64,000 nucleotides of DNA from Clarireedia homoeocarpa (lineage: Eukaryota > Ascomycota > Leotiomycetes > Helotiales > Rutstroemiaceae): assembly GCA_001465935.1 (NCBI GenBank), contig LNKV01000014.1:248001-312000 (forward strand). Direction: 5' to 3'. The position numbers and the translations under genes are program-made. Numbering within the stretch: the stretch's first letter is position 1; every line of letters begins with the position of its first letter. Below, piece by piece: positions 1 through 12,442 of this stretch. The notes under the pieces were generated by a model. That model made no database searches, had not been told where the DNA came from, and saw nothing but the letters and a program-made list of their open reading frames with translations.

Positions 1-1631
1 CAGCTGTTGCTGAAGAAGTTGTGGCCGAAGACGAAATGGCCGAGAGTTTCGACATACCAATTTCACCAAAGAAGCGGGGTAGGAAGAAGAAGAAGGTTTT
101 AGAAAATGGCACGCACAATGAAGACGATGTAGAGGCCTTACAAAACGGTAGCTTAATCAATGGTGGAGGTGATGCGCGGAACGGCGAGGACGATAATGCA
201 GAGAACGAGGGCGATGATGAAGAAGCCGAGCTTGCACTGAGGAATGAAGAAGAACGTAAGTGGCATACAAGCAATGAATGGCCCCTAGCGATTCTTAAAC
301 ACGTTTTTAACCTTTGTGCAGTGGAGAAAAAGATGAGTGCATTTGATCAATTGGGCGGAATTGAGAAGAATTTTGCTGTTTTTAGGGACCGGTCAGTATT
401 CAAGGCAAGATCACTGACGCTTGCTTACACGATATAGGCTTTATGATGAACGGCTTGAACAGATGAACAGAGAAGAAGCAATGTTACGACAAGAGCAGCC
501 TACACATCCCGAATTTCTAGCAATGATGGGATGCATAGAGGCGCGCCGAGACGAGAGAATACGAATTGCCGAAAAGTTGCGCGAATTCGAACTACAAACC
601 CTTAAAACCTATGCAGTCGCGAGAAGAAGCCAAATCCTTATACAATATCGGCAGGATGTTAGAGAGATTCGAGAAAGAAAAATGGAGCAGTTAGGCAAAC
701 AATGGTACGAAATACAGCACGAAAGAAGGACCCATCCAAGTGGGGTGCCTGATTACACCCTCAACTATCCTACTCGAAGGTCACAGCAGATTCAAAATCA
801 AGTGGCATACGCAAATGAAGTGTCGATCTTGTCTGGTATAGCAAAACATGTCGGGTTTCCAGCCGCACCACCAATGGCCCAAGCAACAGCCGCCGAGCTC
901 GAAGATGATTTTGAGAGGATGGGAGTAAGTGAACTATTCTGATTGTGGATGGCTTTCTACAAAGAAGGAGGTACATTGCCGTAAAAGGGCAAGCTGACGG
1001 GGCTTAGCATCGGACCAGACATCCAATACATCAGCCTGCTTCTTTGCCATTACATGAGCTAGCTGCACTTCGGACAGCTGGGTCAACATCACGATTTAAG
1101 CCTGCCGAGGAACAATTTATTGAACAGACACCATGGGCGAACCCCCAGCACCCTTCTCATGCTCATTTGATTCAACGGCAAACCTCAGCACAGCATACGC
1201 CGAGAACCACAAGCCCGCTGTCTCAAGTACAAGTCCAGCCCCGTAGGCACTCGCACCAACAAGGCGGTGGGCCTATATCAGGAACATTCACTAACGCCCC
1301 TCCATCGATATTACAACATACAAACGGTTATATGATGTCCGGCGGCCGTGTCTCTCCGCATAATCCGTTTTCTAATTCCTCACATTCACACGCCATTGCG
1401 CCATCGCCTCTTGGCAGCCGTCAACCGTCATTATCGCCAAAACAAACGAGGCCTCCGCCTCCAGTACCTCCGACGTCCAACGAGCAGCAAATCCAGCAGC
1501 AGCATCTTGCGACGAATAACCAGAACTCACAGGTACCACGAGTAGGCATACCGGATGGGGTTTCAGAGCTGGCCCCTGAGCCTACTTCCGAGGAAGCCGT
1601 TCCTAAACGGGAACCTGTTGGTCGTTTCTGA
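1..1631 (+). CDS. sds3: Sds3-like subunit of the Rpd3L histone deacetylase complex (5' partial)
   Basis: The 3' part of a nuclear corepressor subunit of the Sds3/BRMS1 family, which scaffolds the Rpd3/Sin3 histone deacetylase. The frame is open to the left edge, so the N-terminus is missing. Exons read 1-255, 322-391, 438-924 and 1008-1631; phases agree at each junction. The family core follows intron 2: FRDRLYDERLEQMNREEAML, then a long helical stretch ending in EQLGKQWYEIQHERR. An acidic N-terminal region with a basic KKRGRKKKKV patch comes before it. The C-terminal 200 residues are Pro/Gln/Ser-rich and disordered. The last intron could also end at 1034, in the same phase, so about nine residues there are uncertain. 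Family assignment rests on the remembered Sds3 motif and is strong. Confidence 0.88.
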
Positions 1632-1993
1632 TCTCCTTTATCTACGATTATGAAAGTGAATATATGGGCCGGAGTCTACTAAAAGCATTTTGGTGGTTCG
1701 GAGTATTGGGTGGGAAATTTGGTTGATTATTTAGCATGCACCGGTAGATGCATTTCACGACTTCCTTTTGGCGATGAGTTGCGCTACGCAACCACGCCTT
1801 TGTATTCGTAATGTAGAGCTATACATTTTCTCACGATCCCTCTAACAGCTTTGCCACCAAACGCCAATGTGCTCCAATTGCATGTGAATGCTCATGGGTC
1901 ATGTCATATAATTATACATCCCCTTCCATCTCTAGCTACGATTTATATCCGTTGAGGCTTTACGCCAATGGCTGTCCTTACACTGGTTTCTTT
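1632..1993. other. Convergent 3' gap
   Basis: Space between the 3' ends of the sds3-like gene and coa3. It presumably holds both 3' UTRs. I see no repeat, RNA gene or supported reading frame. Confidence 0.5.
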
Positions 1994-2365
1994 TCACATC
2001 GACGCAGGCCCATTGGTATTTGTACTAGCTCCCGCACGAGGTGTCTGTACTGGAGTGTCAGGTACTTGGACGTCTTCGAAGTCGTCTTGCGCCACTGCTC
2101 TCAGCGTGAATGCGACTAGTGCGTATGGTTAGTATGATAGTATAAGATGTGAGAAATACCTTCAACACGTACAAACTCCTATAGCGAATGCGAAAATGCT
2201 GGCGCCAGTTATTGCATTTTTGACAAGATATGGTCTGCGGGCTCGAATGAGGGCCGCGGATTGCTTGTAGTTCTTGTCGTAGTAAGAAGATCTAGGCAGG
2301 CTGTGAACGCACCTTTGTTAGCGTGCCCAAGAAAAGAATTAAGAGAGCTGAACTCACATCGGCAT
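1994..2365 (-). CDS. coa3: COA3-like cytochrome c oxidase assembly factor
   Basis: An 82-residue mitochondrial inner-membrane protein of the Coa3 family, which with Cox14 holds newly made Cox1 during complex IV assembly. Three small exons on the minus strand: 2358-2365, 2173-2291 and 1994-2115. Introns of 66 and 57 nt have GTGAGT and GTACGT donors and TAG acceptors. The 249-nt total divides exactly into codons and ends in TGA. The protein starts MPISSYYDKNY and carries the family signature RARRPYLVKN. One predicted membrane helix follows, then AVAQDDFEDVQVPDTP and a short polar tail. The first exon encodes under three codons, which hides the gene from simple frame scanning. It is head-to-head with the Pta1 gene. 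The signature is specific, so confidence is high. Confidence 0.88.
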
Positions 2366-2746
2366 TGTGAAGTTAGCAATGAACTGAGGTATGACCAAGA
2401 TACTTGTCGGCAAAACGCGCCACTTTTTGATATTGAGCTACCCTTCCGAGCCCTGCTGTAGGGTTAAGGCAGCATCTTATCGATAAGGCTCAAACCCGAA
2501 ACCTTGGCTTGACATCGCGACCACTCCCTAAGAGTAAGTCGCGTCAACATTTCATCAAAGAAATTATTCTTCAATCGACTTCTTTCACAACCAGCGCATT
2601 ATGGTACCAACCTCAATCTACCTCGAACCAAGGAATTGAAAATAGTGGATGTTCTCTGTAATTATTCACGCATGCAGTTTGTGCAGCACAATCCATCGTA
2701 GACATTCGAATCATCTTCCCATCCAGCTGCTAGGACGTCGCACGCC
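2366..2746. promoter_or_regulatory. Divergent promoter region, coa3 / pta1
   Basis: About 380 bp between divergent start codons must contain both promoters. No individual motif stands out enough to name. Confidence 0.4.
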
Positions 2747-5352
2747 ATGGCTACCTTGACTGTTGAACAACAGATAGCTCAATTGAATGATGCGCGGAAA
2801 CTCGTATTGTCAGATGCCAACTATTATACCCAAATCATTCAAGGAATTCTCCCAATTATCGGTCCTTCCGCCAGAGTAGAACTACGAAGATGGGGCGCAG
2901 ACTTTCTCGCAGAAACCTTTGCGAGTCCGACAATACCAGCCTCCCAGAAGGAGACCTTGAGCCTGATTATCCTGGATACAATTAAAAGCATGATTGAAAA
3001 CCCGCAAGAGGATAATGCCGTGGTGAAAAGCATTGTGCAAACTGCCGCCAGCATATACCCTCTCGTCGTTCGTTGGATGTACGTTCAATTCTAGTCCCTA
3101 CTGATATTTGTTCTATGGTCACCGTTGCGGCGGCGCTTGCATGCCATCGAGGCAGGCTTGATTCTGCATAGTTTCGTTTCCTGAATGCGCAAGATGCATT
3201 GAGGATGTCTCTAATGTATATATTGGACAGTATCAACAACCCTTATGACATACCAACTTGGGAACGCATGGTTGCTATAAAATCACGAATCCTTCGAATA
3301 TGGGACACGGCGAAGCATGGTATAAGAATATGCTGCATAAAGTTTGCGCAGAGAGTGGTATTGGTTCAGACTACAGGCCCAGATGCAGATCCTAGAGTAT
3401 GAATATCTGCTTCAATATGTGTCGATTTGAGAGAGCTAATGTTGTTCCTCCCAACAGCGTGGAGATCCATTGCAGGTCTCGCTGTCTATGGTTCCCCAGA
3501 ACCATACACTTCTAATTTCTCGAAATCTCGAGGCCGAGGCCTCGGGTCTCCTGGATAGGCTCTTGGAGGTATTTCAAGGCAATTCAAGGTATGTGAGCTC
3601 TGCAATTGATCTATGGACGACTAACACTACTAGCGATGCTGTACTCATTGATGCCACATTAAATTCTCTCTCCATTCTAATTCGAGCCCGTCCCCATATT
3701 GCAAATAAAATCTTGAATATCATTTTAAACTTCAATCCCTTAAAATCAGCCAACTCTCCCATGACCCCCAAATTACGCGTTATGGTCAAATCTATGGAGA
3801 AGACCACTAGATCTTTGCTCATTCATGTCAACAAGCGGTATGCTTACCCCCCTATGAGCAGCCGCTACAGACTGACAATCGTAGGGACCCACAGAATCCA
3901 CTTGCAGGGCGAATTCAGCAATATGTTGAACGAATGATGCGGTCGAAGACAGAGATATTCGACGAAGCCACCAGAAAGAGGGGTCCTCCAGAACCTACGG
4001 ATGGTCTTGATCTTGCCAAAAGACAGAAACTTGGAGCACAGGTCACACCACCTGCTCCTACCCGTCTTCATGTGCCGCCGTTGGGCCCTGGAAACCATAC
4101 TATTGCCGATCTCTTCACTGTTACTACCGATGAAGCACTTAAAGGATTCGACGTTGCACTTCTCTCAGAGGACCTTGTCGTGAAGATTGCCATCACAATC
4201 CTTCAGAGGCTGAATTCAGATACAATTGAACAAGCCGTCAACGTGAGTTTCAATCCAACCCTATGTATCCACTTATGCTTATGCACTTGTTAGGGGATCA
4301 AAGCAAGACTTACGGCGCTTTCGGAAGCTAAGCCTGAGGACATCAATGCTGCGACAGCACCATTAGGAGTCGACGAAGATGATGATGACTATGAGCCTGA
4401 CTTTTATACCGCCGAAGACACTGAACAGATTCTGAACAAGCTGGACAGTGCCCCTCCTCCAGAGGAACCCGAAGAATCAAAAGAAATGGTCGCGGATGTC
4501 GCTCTAGGACCATTCACATTACCACCTCCTCCACCTCTAAGCGTCGAAGAAGCTGCGTTGGTCGGTCAAGGCACAGTGTCTCGGGTGTTTGGAGTGATGC
4601 AGACTTTGGATGAGTCTACGGCAAGGAAAGCAAAGGTAGGTATCAACCGACTAGCTGCTAGCGCATATGATCGAGATGCATGGATTACAATCATCACACG
4701 CCTTGCAACACGAGCTGGAGCCGGGCTTGAAGAGCCTGCCGAGGCTGTGAAGGTGGAAGCCTCAGAGCCTCAGCGTATATCCCTGAGCAACACTATACGG
4801 GAGTCACTTTACTTGTACGTTTTGGAAGATTTCCGGAAGCGAATCGACATCGCTGTCGCGTGGCTCTGTGAGGAGTGGTACAACGACAAAGTTCAGATGA
4901 AGCATGGAGACGATTCAGCTGTTTTCCATTATGAGAAATGGGTGCTCAAGGTTCTAGATGGGATTCTACCCTATCTCGACGCAAGGGATAAAGTCTTGAC
5001 AAGATTTTTGAGTGAGATCCCAGGACTTAGTGTAGAGGTGCTTGACAGGATAAAAAGCCTCTGCAGAGATCCAGCGATGGTGAACCTCTCATTGACCAGT
5101 CTGCTCTATTTGGTTATGATGAGACCACCCGTCAGAGATTTGGCTCTGGACGCGGTGGAAGACATTTGGGACACTTGTAAGAGCAACAACTCAACTCTAT
5201 CAACATGTGTTGACAATATGCTAACTCATACAGATGATGACGCTAAACCAATTGCTGCAAAATACTTGACGAAATGGCGGCCGGGGTTTCAGGAAAGACA
5301 TAAAGCAGAGAAAGATGAAACGAAGTCGTCTGATTTGGTTGCAGCTGCTTAA
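2747..5352 (+). CDS. pta1: Pta1/symplekin subunit of the mRNA cleavage and polyadenylation factor
   Basis: Nuclear scaffold of the CPF complex, joining the cleavage/polyadenylation machinery to RNA polymerase II phosphatases. Six exons: 2747-3078, 3231-3396, 3458-3588, 3634-3837, 3885-4242 and 4294-5352. The 2250-nt total gives 749 residues with every junction in phase. Family hallmarks run across splice sites: WIINNPYDIPTWERMVAIKS across intron 1, RICCIKFAQRVVL, the block LEAEASGLLDRLLEVFQ, and ANSPMTPKLRVMVKSMEKTT. An acidic linker near exon 6 (DEDDDDYEPDFYTAEDT) separates the N-terminal HEAT-like region from the C-terminal helical part. Introns are 45-152 nt. The length is close to fungal Pta1/symplekin proteins. 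Start is the first ATG of exon 1. Confidence 0.93.
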
Positions 5353-6269
5353 TTTCATTTTGTGGTGCTTTTTTTTCTTCTAATCTTCTCATGGATATCA
5401 TGCTCTTGTATTTTAGCTATCCTCGCGTTGCAGCATTTTTTCGGCGCATGAGGGAAGTCCTATTGGACTGGACTTGAAACCAAAAAGGGGGGGCCAAATG
5501 AAGCCCTTATAGGGACTAGTGTATTAGACATGGTAAATGCTGGGAAGGAATCAAACATTTACGTCTGTCCAATCAGATCAAGCATGACAACTCTATGTGT
5601 TTACGATTCATCCAATCTCCTTTACTGAGATTTGTTTGCCTCATAGACCTGTTCGGAGATCAAAGTGTGACCCACGTGGTAGCATCCCGGCCAACACTGC
5701 ATCCTCTTGTTCGGCTCCTTTTCAACGGGCAGGATTTCCATGACCAGAGCCATTTCAAATTTGGATGCTGCGTCCCCCGGCAACCAACCTATGTACGGAA
5801 AAAGAGAAGAATCCGATGTCATTCGCCGCAGCCCTAAACATTTTTCACTGACGTACCCGCACCCGCATACTCTGGCACCTGCTTAACACACATGAGATTT
5901 GGAAGTTAACCCCTTGTTGCTGGGCCAGCCATATTTAAAAATGATAATAATAATTGTCAATGCGCATTAAGGTTACCAGTGCCTCCACCCAATGCGAAAT
6001 GTATACAAAACTCATAACAATAATCTAATGTGATCTTTATCTTACTCAAGAATCTTCGAACGGAAGACTTCTTACTTGTATATATTATTGGGTTGTAGAT
6101 CCTCATCTTCTCACTCCCATTCGTTTCTATTTCTGAGACGCGATCTTCCAATTAGCATTATTGTTTTTGTTACACCAAGAAACAGTAAGCTCACAGACAT
6201 CAACCAGTCCATGGAAATTGTGCATTGCTTCATAGGGTTATCCTAGCTTTGGAAAAGGAGATATGAGCG
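5353..6269. other. Intergenic region, pta1 to she3-like
   Basis: About 0.9 kb holding the pta1 3' UTR and the promoter of the next gene. It becomes AT-rich after 5930. Several short frames show no family signature and no repeat stands out. Confidence 0.4.
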
Positions 6270-7767
6270 ATGCCAAATCGACCAGATACTCCTCCACTGG
6301 ATGATCCATCTTCCGACCGGGACATTCGTATACATACCGATTCAGAAAGTACAGGTAAGCTTACATTCACTGGCATTTATGTTGCGAAAGCGTGATCGCA
6401 AGATATTCCCAGGATGCGAAATAGTACGCTATGAAGGGTTCGGTGTTGAGACAATTGTCTGAATCTTATCAGACCCTATATTTATTCGCGCGAGGAATCT
6501 TCGGTGCTTCTGGTCGTCTTGGTACAATGATTAACAACTACTCATTACAGATTCCGAAGGACCCGAGCCTTATAGGAAAGAAAGTATTCCTTCCCATCTT
6601 CCTCTTCGGACCCTATCCTCCTCCGTCATGAATATGCCGCATATCACTACAGATCCGTCTTTACTCAGATCCTCCACTGGTACAATTCGATCTGTACCCT
6701 CCGACACCGCTCTACTCGACGCAAACTCACAAGATGAAAGCCCGATAGTGCGAGTTCAGTCCAACAGCGACTCCGATGTCTCGATCAGTCAGCCTAAGAA
6801 CAGTTACAACTCTTCAGACAACTCGAAACCCCCTCTTTCCCGACAGAATCAGCCGCCAGCACTAGGCATGTCAAGGGGTATCGTAAGGAGTATATCGAGC
6901 GAGTTTGGCCCTACGAAATACTCCAACAGCAATGTGCACGTCGTTGAAGAGAGTCCGATCAGCGCAAACGGAGTATCCCCGAACGGAGTATCCCCGAACG
7001 GACAATGGAGTTCTGCAATCGGGAAGGCCAACCTGGGGAAGTCTGGAAGGGTCATTGAGCGATTGACAAAAGAGAACGACATGCTGAAACGAGACGTAAA
7101 GATAGAGAGGTTAAGAGCGGAGGATGCGATTGAACAGGCTAGGCTGGCAGAAGGCAAAGTTTCTCAAGCGAACGAGGAATGGGAACGGAGATTACGGGAT
7201 GCTACTATGAATTCTAGCCTCTTGAAGAGGAAGGAGAGACAGGTCACAGATCTAAAAGAAAAAGTGGATTCAGAGAAACAAAGAGCCGACAAGGCTATAG
7301 AGAATGAGCGCTTCTGGAAGGCAGAGATGCAGAGGGTAGAACGGGAATGCAAAGAGAAGGTCGAAGAGGCTCAGATTCGTGCGGATCTGTTTGAAGGAAG
7401 AAACAACGCTATGGCCAGTCATTGGAAGGATCAAGGGGCTGATGTGGATCGTACTGTGGCTAAATTGGGTAAAGAAATCGAAGCCATCGTCAAGGAAAGG
7501 AGGGCGGACGATGAGAAGATCAGTATGCTGCAGCAGCTATGCGAGCAACAAGCCGAGCAATTGAGGGGGTTGCAAAAGGAGAAAGACGACATAGCCTCAT
7601 GTTTCGAAAATTACAAACGAGAGCAGGAAGAATCCCTTGCTTCCATCAAGGATATGGCAAGGAAGCAAGAAAAGGCAAACGAGGAGACTTTGACGGAAAC
7701 ACAGAACGTCCTTGGAGAACTGAAGTGGGCTCTCAACGTCAAAAACAATGTCAAGGGCGCTGGGTAG
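6270..7767 (+). CDS. She3-like coiled-coil protein (SWI5-dependent HO expression protein 3 family)
   Basis: A 433-residue cytoplasmic protein. In yeast, She3 links mRNA-carrying She2 to the myosin Myo4; the role in filamentous fungi is inferred. Exon 1 (6270-6354) encodes MPNRPDTPPLDDPSSDRDIR and joins in phase to exon 2 (6551-7767) across a 195-nt intron with GTAAGC donor and TACAG acceptor. Residues about 60-180 are Ser/Asn-rich and disordered. From about 190 to the end is a long coiled coil that opens GKSGRVIERLTKENDMLKRD and closes GELKWALNVKNNVKGAG, both family landmarks. An in-frame 15-bp duplication repeats SPNGV. The exon 1 model is less certain than exon 2; a short extra exon inside the intron cannot be excluded. 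Confidence 0.78.
6966..6996 (+). repeat. In-frame 15-bp tandem duplication
   Basis: The unit GGAGTATCCCCGAAC is present twice head to tail within the she3-like coding sequence and adds five residues without shifting the frame. Confidence 0.85.
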
Positions 7768-8858
7768 AGAATCTAGCCGTTCGGTGCAGCATCAACAATT
7801 CGGTCCCTCTACATACTTCACCTAAAGCAATCCTTCTCATCTTGATTCCCCTAATCGATATCTGAGGTCAAGATGCGTTGATATGGTTGCAGCAGTACAT
7901 TACGACACACACCTACCTCGAGCACTGTAGTGAACACACAGACTGCATTGCATCAAGATTCAGGATACCACTGGTTTTTATTTTCTTTTACTTGTCTGGG
8001 GGATTTTGTACATTAGACGCTATGGAATAGGCCTCATGGGGGATTCGTTGGGACAAGCTTTTTAGGCGTTCACGGCGTTCACATCACGCGCCAGAACCAA
8101 GGCTCAGTATCTGTCCGTTTGTACATGAGAGGAATTGGCAGGGTACAAAGAATGTAGAAATGCAACCCGGTTGCACTGGCGATGAATGAATGACACCAAT
8201 TTTCTTTCCATTTATGAGGGGTTCGATGTTCATTGTAGGTAGTAGGTATTGGGTAATCTTATGTATCAAAGTACAAGGTGATTTGGAGACCTGAATCTGC
8301 GGTATCGCATCTACTCAGATGGATCAATATATCTCCTTTCCTCACACCTTTACTTCCTTTGCTTCCAGGAGACGTCGAGATCTCCTGACTTGCAAACAGC
8401 TATGGACTGGACTGGTGTGCGCTATGCAAGAACCCATGCCAAGCAAGTTACGGTCGATAAACTCTCTACAGCAGAAATGGATTAAGGCCTAGTTTGGCGT
8501 ATCTCTTGAGAAGAACGGTACTTTAGCTTCCTGAAATCGATGAATTCAGCTGGCTGCACTGAATTACTGTCGTTTGAATGGGGCGAGGCTGGGCTTTGGG
8601 TTTGCTTCTTCTTTCCCTTAAGTGAATTTCCTCCTTCTTCTCTCCCTTAAGTGAATTTCCTCCTTCTTCCCTCTCCGCCATCTTCCAGCATTTCAAACTC
8701 AACCACATAAAAACCGAATTCTACGTCTTCCATCCACTTGTCGTACTAAAGTTTAAATATTACATTTCAAATCTCTTCCTTAGTTGATCATTTGTTTACT
8801 TACACCCTTCCTCCTCATTTTCTGATATAAAAGACTCCGCGAAAGTGAATCGCCTCAT
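7768..8858. other. Intergenic region, she3-like to unknown large gene
   Basis: About 1.1 kb containing the upstream gene's 3' UTR and the downstream promoter. CT-rich tracts lie from 8600 on. A TATAAAA-like stretch (GATATAAAAG) lies about 35 bp before the ATG at 8859. No coding region is supported. Confidence 0.4.
8614..8669 (+). repeat. 27-bp direct repeat, two copies
   Basis: Two identical pyrimidine-rich copies containing CCCTTAAGTGAATTTCC occur at 8614-8640 and 8643-8669, separated by 2 bp. They lie about 190 bp before the next start codon. Confidence 0.85.
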
Positions 8859-11800
8859 ATGACCAATAACCTTGAGAAAAATCAACACTTCAGCCATCTT
8901 TTTGCAGATATGAGTAGGTCTGCGCCTCTCAGCGGGACTGGTCTTGGTAAAGAGACTTCTTCTCCCAATGTTAGATCTTCGGATTCAAGCAGACCTACTA
9001 GTGTTAGACCTTTGGGCAACTTTCACGGCACGACTGTCACACTTGGATCCATATGGCGCTTTAAGCCAGCAGGTGTTCATGAAGTTCAGAAGAGATTTAG
9101 TGCAGTTCTTAGAGAGACATATACTGTGAGTCTCTTGCGCTTTCGATGGACTCAGTAGGATTGCTGAAAGATCTGAGAGATTTTGCTAATTCCGAAATAA
9201 TTAGCAAGGCCGCATTCGATGGCTGGATGATAGCCATGTTTTTCTCCTCTCTTCCGAAGATAAAGATCATCTCGATATTCTCTATCAACATCTTGATCGC
9301 ATCACAAGAGAAATCTACCGGGAAGTGGGTGTAGATGGCGCTCAAATGGATGACTATACCACCGATGAAGACAGTGGTAGCGACGACTCAGATGCTCTAG
9401 AAGTATGCAAAGAAGTCTGAGTCATTGAACATCATGGTTACTAATTTTTTGTTTAGTTTCGCAGTCGGCTGATTGAGAAGATATCCAATCGGGCAATTCA
9501 TAACGATGAGCTTTCGAGGGGAGATATTGACGACCCTTTCTACCCACCAGAGTTCGCGAATTTTGTTCATCGCTCCTTCTGGACTTGGCATGGCTTGTGG
9601 CTGGATGATATTATATCTGTAGATGACGTTAATTCTCTGATGGCTTCGACTGGCAGCATGATCATGGTAGCAGTTGCTGAAGGGAAGCTATACTTCGGCG
9701 CCGATAACGCAGCCTCGATTGAAGATGCAAAATCAAAGCTCGAGGTGATTTTAAAACAAAAGGTTAGTGAAGAAATGCAATCTTTCTTATCGGAATCTTT
9801 ACCTAACTTCTTTTACAGGAGCTGCACCATACCAAGTTGTTCCATCATATTTTCTACACCGAAAACGTCGACAGGTCTAGGTTTGTCGTCAGAGTCGCCA
9901 GCACGATTAAGAATTATCATATTGAGACCATTTTAATGGAGAGCAGTCAACTCTACGGACTCGTAGAGAATGGCGTTATTGTCAGAGCATGTCCCTACGA
10001 GGTCATGATGGGAGATTATATCATGTTCAAGATGAACAAGCACGTTCCGGCAGTACCGACGAGTCAAACAATCGGAGGCATGGCTCCATCCAAATCTTGG
10101 TCTGGCTTTGTATTTAAGGCTCGCGTTGCTGACAATCCGGAGAGATATTTTGGCGATGGCTATGATGCGGCACTGAAGCGACAAGAAGATGAAGAGAAAG
10201 TCGAAGAAGAGAAAGCGGCTTTGGCTGCAGTTACTGCTCTTCGGAACACAGAAGACAAGAGAGACATAAAAGCCTGGGCTGGAATCGTTTCCCAGGAAGT
10301 TACGCAAGAGAGCGACCCAAAGAACATGCCCTTAGTCTCCTCCTTGGCGCGACTGGACTTAGCAACCCCAGACATCTCCAGAACTTCTAGTTCTTCTACA
10401 CGTAAGTCGCTTTCTCCTCGAGTATTCATAATGCTAACAATCGCGCAGCTCTAGCTCAGAAACAGCCGGTTGTTCAGCCCCCTAAACCAGCATCTTCGAG
10501 ACAATCGCCAATTCTAAGTAGTAGGCAGGAAATTCTCACCCAAGAAATGACAGCTGCTCTACCTCCTAAACCTACGTATTCGAGACAATTATCAAGCTCA
10601 ATCAAAAGTTACGAAGCGCTAGCTCAAATGCAACCGGCCATCCAATCTCATAGACCAGCACCTTCGAGCCAGTCACCAGCTCCAAGCGACAGACTCGAAG
10701 CTCTAGCTCAATGGCAACCGGCTGCTCCTGCTACCAAACCAAGATCTCTGAAACAATCACCAGCTCAATATAGCAAAATTCCCAGAGAGCCTGCTTTCAA
10801 GGCTAATACACCCCCCTGGAGCTTTCTAGCAACACCACTTGGAGAAGAAAATAACCATCTAAAACATGTGGGAGAAGCAGATGATAATTTTTTGATCGAC
10901 TTTAATAGCGCATCTGGGTCTGATCCAGGATGGCCGGTCGTGGGCGCATCCAATCTAGATTTATTGAGAGGTCTAGATAATTCTCGCACTTCTAGTAGTT
11001 CGAGACTCAGTCCTCATGCGGAGCCCTTCTTTCCAGGTGAAACATCCGCATCCGAAAACTCAGCACGACAGACCAATCAACCAGCAGAAGAACTTCTCAT
11101 AGATTTCTCGGTGGAAACACCTTCAATACCTGCCAACACGTTTCCTAATCCCCGTATACAGGAGACAGACGACATCAAATCAAGGATCTTTCATCAAACC
11201 ATGAGGCAAAAAGCCTCCAGAGCCCCAACTTTTCCTCGTAGTACAGTGGACCCTCAGCCAGGTTTCTTGAGAAACATCGAGGCACAATTTGCTAGGTTGA
11301 TGACACCTGTTAGAGGCTATTCTGGACAGACGACAGTACAGTTGGAATTTGGTCGGATTTTGCTTGGCAACCTACCAAAGAAGGTTGTTTCAAATGACAC
11401 TAATGACACAAAATTCGAAGAGGAACATGTCACAAATTATTTTCTGCCTCCTGCTGATGCTAGACCTGGTGACGGCCCAGAGCTACATTTCACCAAGATT
11501 GTAACACTCTTGGAGGCTGACACCGCTTTTCTTCTGAACTTGAGAAGCAAACAAGGCGATCGTCTTTGGTTGAAAGAAGTCACTGAGTGGAACGTTGTGT
11601 ATGAGTTCGAATGCCAGCATGTGGATAGTAAAGTCATATTTGCTATCGAGGTCGATTCTGAGACATTTGAGACTCGCATCAAAGTACGAAAAGACTTTGG
11701 TGATATCTACGTCCATGGTACGACGAGGAACTGGGACTGCCGTATCTCAGCTGTGGGGTTTTCGAATGAGAATGAAATTCCAAATGAATGGTCAGTCTAT

Positions 11801-12442
11801 AGTGAGTTGGCTGATGCAATAAAGGAAAGCCTGTTCATTCCGCAAGTAAACAATCCTTCTCATGCATAACTGCGCTAATCAACCTCCAGCCCCGATCAGA
11901 GTAAGCCGAACCATGCCATTCAAATTCCGGACCATCTGTTTCCCTTTGTTGAGATTTACTCCCTTCGCATTCGCAAGACCAAGTCGTATCTTAGTCAGGA
12001 TCGCCATTCAAAACTCCACATCACAGAGGTTGACAAGTCTTGTGGGGATATGTTGAAGTTGAAGGACAAGGAGATCAATGTTTACATTTTCCGGGAAGAG
12101 AAGAAAGAGCAAACCAAGGAAGAGACCAATTGGTTCGAAATTTCTATAACTTCAGTTATGATGGATGATTTTCTCAAGGAAAATTCGCACCTTCAACTGG
12201 GCCAGGAGAGTCAATGGAGACTCAAAGATCTTGTCACAAACAAGGTTTCTGAGCGCTTAATTAGACCTGCTTGTGAGATACTCACTCAGATGGACGGTGT
12301 GGGTTTTTATAACAATAATGGTCTCCGAAAGAAGGGAAAGGGCGGCTCTAAGCAGGAGTCTTCTGCGCAAGATTCTCTTAGACAAGAACTCCCTATACGA
12401 AATGTTCCCAATCGGGATCCTATCTCCGGGATCGAATGGTAA
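8859..12442 (+). CDS. Unidentified large ascomycete protein with a repeat-rich central linker
   Basis: I do not recognise this 1097-residue protein. Six exons: 8859-9125, 9205-9402, 9457-9762, 9819-10401, 10449-11845 and 11900-12442. All junctions are in phase and the total is an exact number of codons. The first half (to about residue 460) looks folded and mixed alpha/beta. A segment reading MIMVAVAEGKLYFGADNAAS followed by an amphipathic helix loosely recalls a KH-like fold; this is weak. A charged helix (KRQEDEEKVEEEKAALAAV) leads into a Ser/Pro/Gln linker with three degenerate repeats around ALAQxQPA and QSPA. The last 400 residues again look folded, with an EGK-free mixed sheet pattern. 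No signal peptide or membrane helix. Function unknown; the gene model is solid. Confidence 0.85.
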
